Of a stretch of 50,425 bases of DNA, positions 44,015-50,425 are shown one piece after another. The notes under the pieces are model-generated. The model worked only from the letters and a program-made list of their open reading frames with translations. It did no database searches and had not been told where the DNA came from. A program made the translations under genes and the position numbers. Position 1 is the first letter of the stretch; every line of letters starts with the position of its first letter. Source of the DNA: an uncultured archaeon (GTDB taxonomy: Archaea; Thermoproteota; Bathyarchaeia; TCS64); contig CALIUM010000010.1 of the NCBI GenBank assembly GCA_938048735.1, forward strand, positions 1-50,425, read 5' to 3'.

Positions 44015-45834
44015 CTACATGGCCCAGACAGGATCCCTTCTCCGCTTTATATCAACCAGCTCTTTAAGGGTTTCGAGGGCCCGCTCGGTTAGGCGGCTTG
44101 AGAACCTGTCTCTTAACACTCTTACATGCTCCTCTGGGACGTCGACGTAGAGGATGTCCCCCTCTTTTATATGTCTACCTATTATGGGCTTCGGCATGGA
44201 GACCGCCACCTCCTTCCCCTCCTCGGCTAGGGATATCGGTTTCCCCTCTTCCTGTATCTGGGTTATCCGGCCTAGGGCTTCCCCCTCCATATTTATCACC
44301 TCCCTGTTTGGGGCGATGACTCCGGCTAGAACCTTGACGCCGAAGATGGCGGGATTAGACCTCCTGAAGATGAAGCCCTCCAAGACCTCTATCTTCCCGG
44401 GCTTGATGAGGGCGTCGAACTCCCTCTTCTCTTTCGCCTCCCTCTCAGCCTCAAGCCACCTGAAGTAATCATCGATGAGGTTGTAGATCACATTCCTCTT
44501 GAAGACGGGTATCCCCTCAGCCCTAGCCTCCCTCTCCGCGTCCGGAAGCACCTTCACGTTGAAGGCGAGTATGGCTCCATATAGGGGCTCCTCATATCTA
44601 ACAGCCACGGCCTCGACCACATCCCTCTTGGAAACGTCGCCGATATCGGCCAGCCTTATGGGTATTCCCCTAGCCCTAAAGAGGTCTATGAGGGCTTCTA
44701 GGGAGCCGAGAGTATCAGACTTCAAGATGATGCCTACCTTGTCGGTGTAGAAGCGTATTCTAGCCACCTCTGAGGCCACCTCCTCAATGGCCTGCTCTAA
44801 GGACACCCCCTCCCCCACAGCTATGAGGGGGGCTCCCGGAACCGCGTTCTCAAGGTTTGGGGCGACGATCTTTATTCCAGCTGCGGCTGGGGCCTCGGCT
44901 ATGTTGAGGAACCTCTTCCGTGGATCCCTTATCTCGTCGAGAGGCTGTGGCATGAGTATTGCCCTCACCCCAGTGGCTATTGCCCCCTCCTTACCCCCGA
45001 CGACTATGGTGTCTCCCTGCCTTAGGACACCATCGTAGATTATTGCGTTGATCGTTGTGCCCAAGCCTGCCTCCTCCTTAACCTCTAGAACCGCCCCTCT
45101 TGCAGGCCCCTGGCTGACCATGAGCTTTTCTTGGAGGTACTGTTGCGTCAACCCTATGAGGATGGCTATAAGCTCCCCTATGCCCTCCCCGGTCTTGGCG
45201 CTCACAGGAACTATGGCCACATTCCTAGTGAAGTCCTTCACCCTATCGAATCGTTCAGACTTGAATCCAAGGGTGGAGAGGGTTCCCATGATATTATAGA
45301 GCCGATTGTCAAGGTCCTCCCTAACGGCGGGCTCCTGCTTTGAATAGGAGACCATGAATAGGGAGTCGGCGATGCTCCTCCAGCCCGGGATCAGGTCGAT
45401 CTTGTTCGCTGCCACTATGAAGGGGGTTCTCCTGCTCTTCAGTATATCGATGGACTCATAGGTCTGATTCTCAAAGCCGTGGGTGATGTCCACAACTAGG
45501 ATGGCCAGATCAGCTATGGAGCCTCCCCTACGGCGGAGGTTGGTAAAGGCCTCATGGCCAGGGGTATCTATGACGAGGAGACCTGGAATTTTTATGGAGA
45601 TCTTGAAGCTCTTCATGAGCTGCTGGGTGATGGCGGCGAGGGTCTCCGTCGGGAAGAAGCTCGCCCCTATCTGCTGGGTTATACCCCCAGCCTCCCTGAG
45701 CTGGACTGCGGTACCCCTGATCTTGTCGAGGAGAGAAGTCTTACCCGTGTCGACTGGCATCCGGAGAGCATCTACTCATCCGGATCATGCCCGAGCACGC
45801 AGACTATCGGTTGTCTTATAGGCAAGGTGGACAC
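44015..45834 (-). CDS. infB: Translation initiation factor aIF5B (IF-2 homologue), interrupted by a 32-nt intron
   Basis: The GTPase that helps subunit joining. Exon 1 runs from GTG 45834 (or TTG 45825) to 45786: LPIRQPIVCVLGH. Exon 2 runs from 45753 to 44015. Joined, they read GHVDTGKTSLLDKIRG (G1), GGITQQIGASFF (switch 1), DTPGHEAF (G3), ANKID (G4) and VSAKTGEG (G5). Domains II to IV follow, including AGLGTTINAIIYDG and the domain IV linker near FKRNVIYNLIDDYFRW. The spliced product is 595 residues, normal for archaea. Without splicing, a stop at 45774-45772 ends the protein after about 20 residues, and a start at 45760 would lack the first part of the P-loop. A TATA box lies about 30 nt upstream. 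Confidence 0.93.
45754..45785 (-). other. Bulge-helix-bulge mRNA intron in aIF5B
   Basis: This 32-nt insert (not a multiple of 3, with an in-frame TAG) splits the P-loop between GH and VDTGKT. The minus-strand RNA folds as a canonical BHB: central 4-bp helix GGCA (45791-45788) with UGCC (45759-45756); 5' bulge UGA (45787-45785); 3' bulge AGU (45755-45753); inner helix UCCGG/CCGGA; outer helix UCG/CGA plus GUG/CAC. Cuts after the second bulge base (UG^A, AG^U) and ligation restore GGGCAUGUCGACACGGGU, that is GHVDTG. This is the structure cut by the archaeal tRNA splicing endonuclease. Known mRNA cases are few, chiefly cbf5. Confidence 0.9.
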
Positions 45835-45860
45835 CCCCAGAACTACATGGCTAGGCGTCT

Positions 45861-45866
45861 AATATA
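45861..45866 (-). promoter_or_regulatory. TATA box for aIF5B-eS6
   Basis: GTATATTAG on the minus strand, centred about 30 nt before GTG 45834, gives a nearly leaderless transcript that contains the intron. Confidence 0.5.
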
Positions 45867-45972
45867 CCTGTGTAGTTCTAGGGTTAACCCTCCTCGAAAT
45901 TATGAGAGGGAAAATAGGATCAACACAGGAATCGGTAGACTATTTCTAGAAGCCACCTATAGGTTTCATCTG

Positions 45973-46503
45973 ATGTACACGATCGGCCACTCCACCAGAA
46001 GCCTTGAGGATTTAATAAGGACCCTGAAGAGGTATGGTATAGAGTTCCTCGTGGACATCAGGAGATGGCCCACATCCAAGCGGAATCCACAGTTTAAAGG
46101 TGAATGCCTCCGCGAAACCCTTGCACGGGAGGGGATCAGGTACATATGGATGGGCGAGGCCCTGGGTGGATATAGACGAAGAGGCCTACCCTCATCACCC
46201 AATGAAGGCTGGAGGAGCCGAGGATTCAGGAACTACGCGGACCATGCCCTAGGTGAGGCCTTCAGAACAGCCCTAAAGGAGCTGATAACCCTCTCAAGGG
46301 AGGGGGTGGTGGTGGCCCTAATGTGCGCGGAGAAGAGCTACTGGAGATGCCATAGGAGGATACTCTCGGACCACCTGACCGCCGCCGGTCTTGAGGTGCT
46401 CCACATATTAGATGAGGGGAATGTGAGGAGACACCGCCTAACAAGATTCGCGGTCATAGAGGGTGGGGTTGTCATATATCCCTGTCCATCAAAGGAGGAT
46501 TGA
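45973..46503 (+). CDS. DUF488 family protein
   Basis: A 176-residue protein of DUF488: MYTIGHSTRSLEDLIRTLKRYGIEFLVDIRRWPTSKRNP, then YIWMGEALGGYRR, then VVVALMCAEKSYWRCHRRILSDHL with the conserved Cys/His segment. The family is of unknown function. The longest frame begins at 45787, but its first 62 codons overlap aIF5B exon 1 on the other strand and have no family match; ATG 45973 is where the conserved start begins. Confidence 0.88.
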   Translation: MYTIGHSTRSLEDLIRTLKRYGIEFLVDIRRWPTSKRNPQFKGECLRETLAREGIRYIWMGEALGGYRRRGLPSSPNEGWRSRGFRNYADHALGEAFRTALKELITLSREGVVVALMCAEKSYWRCHRRILSDHLTAAGLEVLHILDEGNVRRHRLTRFAVIEGGVVIYPCPSKED

Positions 46504-46858
46504 AAACCTTCGCTCCATCTGGGTTGAGAGCCAATTCTTTATTATTAAATTCTTCATGCTCTTAGAATTTTTAGTGGGATCAATTGATTCTCCTCAATTT
46601 AGGTTAATCCAGCCTTTCTACCCCCTTATTGCCAAGGGGCATTCCTTGTTCGATTTTCTCGGGTTCGAAATTGGGCTTTTTTTTGACAGACCTTGGGAAC
46701 ATCCTCCAACATATCCTAAAAATCAGATGACCCAGCCATAAATCCACAGTTATAAGCGGTTCTTTAAGGCCTAGCCGAGGCTTCCATATGATTCTCGTCT
46801 CATTTAAATACAGAGAATTTTTTAGGACCGCACCGTTTGCACCCTTCCAATTCCCGCA
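46504..46858. other. Intergenic region, no gene seen
   Basis: AT-rich spacer of about 355 nt between convergent DUF488 and radical SAM genes. It holds a T-rich stretch (GGGCTTTTTTTTGAC near 46674) that may end the plus-strand transcript. No coding pattern or RNA motif is evident. Confidence 0.5.
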
Positions 46859-47947
46859 TTATTTAGGCTTTATGAGCATTTTAAGATCCTTTCGAGCTGG
46901 AGGCCTTCCAATTATCGGGATTCTTCTATCGCATCTGGGGCATCTTCCATCCGAGTTTAATCTATACTCGGTGACATCGAAGCCGTATCTCCTTATCAGG
47001 AGTTCACCGCATCCTGGGCAATAGGTGTTCTCCCCGGGATGGCCAGGAACATTCCCTATGTAGACATACTCCAGCCCCTCATCTAGGGCCATGCTCCTGG
47101 CCTCCTCAAGCCTCTCCACTGGGGTAACCCTAGTCAAGCCGTACATCCATGCCTTGTATGCTGGGTAAAACCTGGTGAAGTGGAGAGGGGTATCGCGCCC
47201 CAGTTCATCCCTAACCCTCTTTATTATCCAGCCTAAGCAGTCGTCATCGTCGTTGGCCCCAGGGATCACTAGGTTGACCATCTCAACATGCATCCCGATC
47301 CTCCTCGCTTTCCTCGAGTTCCTCCAGACAACCTCGACATCCGCCCCGTTGCAGAATCGCCTGTAGAAGTCTTCATCCCCCTTTATGTCGATGCACATGG
47401 AGTCAAGGCCAACTTTATGCAGAGCATCGAGGGCTTCAGGGGTCATATAGCCGTTCGTGTTCAGGTTGCAGTAGAGGCCCCTCCCCCTGGCCAGGGCGAA
47501 GCAGTCTAATGCATACTCTAGAAGGGTGCAGGAGGTCTCGTTGAAGGTGAAGGAGATCCCCGAGCCCCCCATCTTGAAGGCTAGATCCATAAACCTCTCT
47601 GGGCTAATGTATGAGGCCGACTTGGGGTCGGCGGAGACCATGCTTATGGAGTAGTTCTGGCAGTAGACGCAGCGGAGGTTACACCCCCATGAGCCTGCGG
47701 ATAGGGCCTTAGAGCCGGGCCAGTAATGGAACATAGGCTTCTTCTCGATCGGGTTGAGGCTGAGGGAGCTTATGTCCCCATAGGCCAGTGTGTAAAGCTT
47801 CCCCCCTATGTTCATTCTGGAGCCACAGAACCCCCTATGCCCATCCAGAATCCGGCATCTCCTCTCACACACCCCGCAGACGACCGAGCCATCATCTCCC
47901 CTCACATAAAATAAAGCCTCTCTAATGGTTTGGCCCCGCTCTCCCAT
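46859..47947 (-). CDS. AmmeMemoRadiSam system radical SAM enzyme
   Basis: A 362-residue radical SAM protein. It begins with a small Cys motif (VCGVCERRCRILDGHRGFCGSR), then the cluster motif CNLRCVYCQNYSIS (about 90-103). A C-terminal zinc-ribbon-like region follows, with CPGCGEL (about 318) and CPRCDRRIP. This architecture (COG1180, pyruvate-formate-lyase-activase-like) is the AmmeMemoRadiSam member, often next to AMMECR1 and Memo proteins, which are not in the window. Its substrate is unknown. Confidence 0.88.
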   Translation of the reverse strand: MGERGQTIREALFYVRGDDGSVVCGVCERRCRILDGHRGFCGSRMNIGGKLYTLAYGDISSLSLNPIEKKPMFHYWPGSKALSAGSWGCNLRCVYCQNYSISMVSADPKSASYISPERFMDLAFKMGGSGISFTFNETSCTLLEYALDCFALARGRGLYCNLNTNGYMTPEALDALHKVGLDSMCIDIKGDEDFYRRFCNGADVEVVWRNSRKARRIGMHVEMVNLVIPGANDDDDCLGWIIKRVRDELGRDTPLHFTRFYPAYKAWMYGLTRVTPVERLEEARSMALDEGLEYVYIGNVPGHPGENTYCPGCGELLIRRYGFDVTEYRLNSDGRCPRCDRRIPIIGRPPARKDLKMLIKPK

Positions 47948-48236
47948 CTAAAGGGATATATCTCAGAATCCTAAATAAAACGGCTCCGAAGAACATTTCG
48001 TTGAACGCCCCTCTTGGAAATTGACCTAATATGCTATTTCAGAATTGACCCAGTGTATGAATGATCCCTGAAGAAGCTCGAATTACAAGTTTTAAATTAT
48101 TTCATTAGAAGATCAGGCTTCCTTCATCATAACTATAGAGATATCCAATTATTTTTTAATTTTTCATCACTAGTCATGAAGAGGATTTCATGTTGAATCA
48201 GTTAAAAAGTTGATTTTTATTTAGGTTCTACGAAAT

Positions 48237-48623
48237 TCACCTCTTAATTGGTTCTTGTGTAAGTTCGTTCCATACTTCATCTATAATGGCCTCGATGATG
48301 TGGCCTCTATCAAGTTCAATCCGGATCCTATGAGGGGTGAGAACTGGCAAGATGACTTTCCCGGTTCTGTCTCCATATCCCGAGTGGCGGCAGACAAAGG
48401 CTATTGTTATCCTCCATGAGGTGAGGCCAAGCCTCTCCACGTTCTCTACGCGCACAGATTCGGGTATCCCGTCGAACCCATATGTTGGGCCCCTCCTTAA
48501 GAATTCTAGGGCTCTCTCCACGGCCGCTGCCTCGAAGCACCAGATGCCCCAAGCGTAGATGGCTAGGGCTGAGAGGGTGCAAACGGGGATTAGGGCCAAT
48601 GATAGAGCATACTTCAACTTCAA
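48237..48623 (-). CDS. Small membrane-anchored protein of unknown function
   Basis: A 128-residue protein with an N-terminal membrane segment (YALSLALIPVCTLSALAIYAW) and a soluble domain that carries one strong alternation, TSWRITIAFVCRHSGYGDR, then HRIRIELDRGHIIEAIIDEVWNEL. No family is recognised. It lies alone between AT-rich spacers. Confidence 0.5.
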   Translation of the reverse strand: MKLKYALSLALIPVCTLSALAIYAWGIWCFEAAAVERALEFLRRGPTYGFDGIPESVRVENVERLGLTSWRITIAFVCRHSGYGDRTGKVILPVLTPHRIRIELDRGHIIEAIIDEVWNELTQEPIKR

Positions 48624-48986
48624 GATTCACACCGTGAGTGTTTTCGAGCTTTAATAATGCTATGGTTGGAATGCTTTAATATATTAATGTTCAAGCGCGA
48701 ATAGACTAAGAATCCCACGATTTTCAGTTTGTTAAATCCCAGAATTTCCGAAGCATCGTTCTCTGAGGCCTTAATTCGGCGGTTGCGATCCTCGACCTTG
48801 GAAGGCTGCATCATGGAGAGCCAGTGCAGTCAAGTATTCGATGTGTTCCAAAAGATATGAATGCCCACTGGGGATGAACATGCCAGATCCCAGTAGCGAA
48901 ATTCAATTAGATGGGAAGACTGGTTTTAGGTCGGGAAAATAAAGATAAATATGATAGGTGGAGATTTATCATCGTGGTGGTAGATT
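48624..48986. other. Intergenic region, no gene seen
   Basis: About 360 nt. A TATA-like ATAAATATG near 48943 and a purine-rich GGTGGT before ATG 48987 serve the next gene. No RNA or repeat pattern is evident. Confidence 0.5.
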
Positions 48987-49622
48987 ATGAAGCTGACATG
49001 GCTGGGCCATGCAAGCTGGAAGGTTAAGGCCTCTGGGAAGACGATTTACATAGATCCCTACCAAGGCCGTTATGATGAGAAGGCGGATATCGTTCTCTCA
49101 ACCCACTCTCACTATGATCACTGTGACGCTGAGAAGATAGAGCAGGTGAGGACACCTAGCACAGTCGTTATAGCTCCTTCAGATGTAGCATCGAGGGTTA
49201 AGGCCCCTATCAAGAGCCTAAAGCCAGGTGAGGAGACCTCCATCAATGGTGTGAAGGTCAAGGCCGTTGAGGCCTACAACTACAAGCGTTTCAGGTCTCC
49301 TGGAAACCCCTTCCATCCCAGGGGGCTTGGGGTGGGCTATTTGATAATGGCGGAGGGCAAGACCATCTACCATGCAGGGGATACGGACTTCATACCCGAG
49401 ATGAAGGAGCTTAAGAACATTGATGTGGCCCTCATCCCTACGGGTGGCACCTATACCATGGATAACGCTGAGGCGGCTGAGGCCGCCGTCGCCATGCATC
49501 CCAAGGTAGTTATACCGATGCATATCTGGGACACTAATCCCGGGGAGTTCAAGAGGAGGGTCGAATCCATCTCGGATGTTAAGGTGGTAATCCTCAGGCC
49601 CGGTGATACTTACGAGGCTTGA
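48987..49622 (+). CDS. Metal-dependent hydrolase, metallo-beta-lactamase fold (UPF0173)
   Basis: A 211-residue protein matching UPF0173. It has the WLGHASWKV start, STHSHYDHCDAEK (metal motif HxHxDH at about 40-45), YHAGDTDFIPEM (about 130, bridging Asp), LIPTGGTYTMDN and IPMHIWDTNPGEF (last His). Such proteins hydrolyse phosphoesters or related bonds; the substrate is unknown. It converges with the M20 gene at the window end. Confidence 0.92.
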   Translation: MKLTWLGHASWKVKASGKTIYIDPYQGRYDEKADIVLSTHSHYDHCDAEKIEQVRTPSTVVIAPSDVASRVKAPIKSLKPGEETSINGVKVKAVEAYNYKRFRSPGNPFHPRGLGVGYLIMAEGKTIYHAGDTDFIPEMKELKNIDVALIPTGGTYTMDNAEAAEAAVAMHPKVVIPMHIWDTNPGEFKRRVESISDVKVVILRPGDTYEA

Positions 49623-49650
49623 TATTCACCTCTAGGAGATTGGAAAGGTG

Positions 49651-50424
49651 CTAATGCCTCCAGAGCTCTAGTGGGGGCTTCGCATCGGTGGGGATTGGCG
49701 AACTATACTTTCGACCCCCCAATCTCGATTTGAACTCTTTCCAAGCCCTTTCAACCAGCTCCCTCTTCTCCAGCAGGTCTAAGGCTGAGGATGCTAATGT
49801 CTTAGCGGCGAAGATCAGAGACCTATGGCCTATGCCCATACCCGACTGGGCCACTACCTGCCAGGAGTGTCCAGGGGTTCCGAGGACATAGGCTGTCGTA
49901 CTGAACTCCATGGTTGGGGCCTGCCAGCTCACATCTGCAACATCCGTCGATCCGGAGCTGACCTCCCCCTCGCCCCAAGGTTCAGGTATGGATCTATCTA
50001 TTAGAACATCCATCAGCTCTTCCCAATCTGGGCGCCCCGACTTCCTCAGCTCTTCCCTCTTAGCCTCGGGGGGGATAGTCTCAGCTATCCTCTCGGCGAA
50101 TCTGAGCTCATCATCGGTATACTCTGGCGCCCCTATCTCCCTCATATTCGCCGTAACTATCTCGCTTAATGTCCTGTTAGGGATCTTGTTCGACACCCCC
50201 TTTATGAACTCCACCCTACACCTCGTATCAGTCATCAGCTCAGCTCCCCTAGAGATGTCCAGGATCCTCTTATACAGCTCCTCCACCTGCTCCCTCTCTG
50301 GCGCCCTCACATAGAACCAGCTCCTCGCGTAGTCTGGGACCACGTTGGGCTGGCCTCCCCCAGCCTCAATCACATAGTGGATCCGGGCCTTCTCGATGAT
50401 ATGCTCCCTCATATAGTTCACACC
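49651..50424 (-). CDS. M20 peptidase of AbgB type (amidohydrolase), 5' end cut off
   Basis: The C-terminal 258 codons of an AbgB-like M20 protein, the subunit type that cleaves p-aminobenzoyl-glutamate in E. coli. Matching segments are QPNVVPDYARSWFYVRA, SSGSTDVADVSWQAPT (metal ligand Asp) and YVLGTPGHSWQVVAQSG with its His, then GIGHRSLIFAAKTLA. The frame is open to the window edge, so the N-terminal metal site is outside. GTG 50421 is internal. Confidence 0.88.
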   Translation of the reverse strand, partial: GVNYMREHIIEKARIHYVIEAGGGQPNVVPDYARSWFYVRAPEREQVEELYKRILDISRGAELMTDTRCRVEFIKGVSNKIPNRTLSEIVTANMREIGAPEYTDDELRFAERIAETIPPEAKREELRKSGRPDWEELMDVLIDRSIPEPWGEGEVSSGSTDVADVSWQAPTMEFSTTAYVLGTPGHSWQVVAQSGMGIGHRSLIFAAKTLASSALDLLEKRELVERAWKEFKSRLGGRKYSSPIPTDAKPPLELWRH

Positions 50425-50425
50425 C

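Noticed and set aside
44015-45760. aIF5B as a single frame starting at ATG 45760 (MPVDTGKT)
   Set aside because: That start would remove the first half of the P-loop. The codons for IRQPIVCVLGH lie just upstream, separated by the 32-nt BHB insert, so a spliced gene explains the data better.
45754-45785. The insert as an intein
   Set aside because: It is only 32 nt, has a stop, is not a multiple of three, and is far too short for an intein.
45787-45972. Upstream extension of the DUF488 frame
   Set aside because: It overlaps aIF5B exon 1 on the other strand, lacks family similarity, and the conserved protein start is at ATG 45973.
1-50425. CRISPR arrays, rRNA or tRNA genes
   Set aside because: I saw no regularly spaced direct repeats, no rRNA sequence and no convincing T-arm plus acceptor pairing. 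A short-intron tRNA could have been missed by eye; a covariance scan would settle it.

Overview
The window is archaeal chromosome. Marker genes include ribosomal proteins eS1, eS6, eL15 and eL38, initiation factors aIF2-gamma and aIF5B, RadB, CDP-archaeol synthase, and a MinD-type HypB next to HypA. RadB is common in Euryarchaeota, while eL38 and a short eL15 point to the TACK side, so I infer a TACK-group archaeon of Bathyarchaeia or Korarchaeia type. Heavy AGG/AGA arginine codon use, GC-rich RNA stems and the thermophile-type protein families suggest a thermophile. This placement is inference. Many genes have a TATA box 25-32 nt before the start codon, which implies leaderless transcripts.

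Layout. 1-2014: an M19 dipeptidase (cut by the window edge) and an M20 peptidase broken by two single-base shifts. 2094-4924: two tandem paralogous pairs, each a dicluster ferredoxin-like protein plus a Cys/His-motif partner, of unknown function. 5215-7595: two secreted or anchored unknowns, then the nickel-chaperone pair hypA and MinD-type hypB. 7780-8169: a decayed rhamnonate-dehydratase-like gene. 8289-8979: HEPN/MNT toxin-antitoxin pair. 9478-12148: DUF1893, eL38, SCP2 and aminotransferase genes. 12233-15200: a four-gene membrane operon led by a DUF6754 protein. 15871-20624: malate dehydrogenase, D-aminoacylase and a divergent lrp-glnA pair. 20795-26825: thioredoxin, DUF1844, creatininase-like, hydrolases, carS, radB and an M42 peptidase. 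28328-28937: VapBC. 29062-30282: iron alcohol dehydrogenase. 30433-30654: an unassigned, strongly structured RNA candidate. 30981-36485: eS1, nucleotidyltransferase, phosphoglucosamine mutase, GlmU-like enzyme, DUF2095 and an OBG-type GTPase. 36588-43394: glycosyltransferase, eL15, H+-pyrophosphatase, PIN/aIF2-gamma and two PhoU-TrkA_C proteins. 43642-45834: aIF5B and eS6. 45973-50424: DUF488, AmmeMemoRadiSam radical SAM enzyme, a small anchored protein, a metallo-beta-lactamase-fold protein and a cut AbgB-like M20 gene.

Most notable: the aIF5B gene is interrupted inside its GTP-binding P-loop by 32 nt that break the frame and carry an in-frame stop. The RNA folds into a canonical bulge-helix-bulge, and removing the 32 nt at the predicted cuts restores GHVDTGKT exactly. 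This looks like an archaeal mRNA intron spliced by the tRNA splicing machinery. The next best leads are the orphan structured RNA, the duplicated iron-sulfur pairs and the DUF6754 membrane operon. Several genes, including essential aIF2-gamma, carry single-base shifts, mostly at G/C runs. Some apparent pseudogenes may therefore be sequencing errors.
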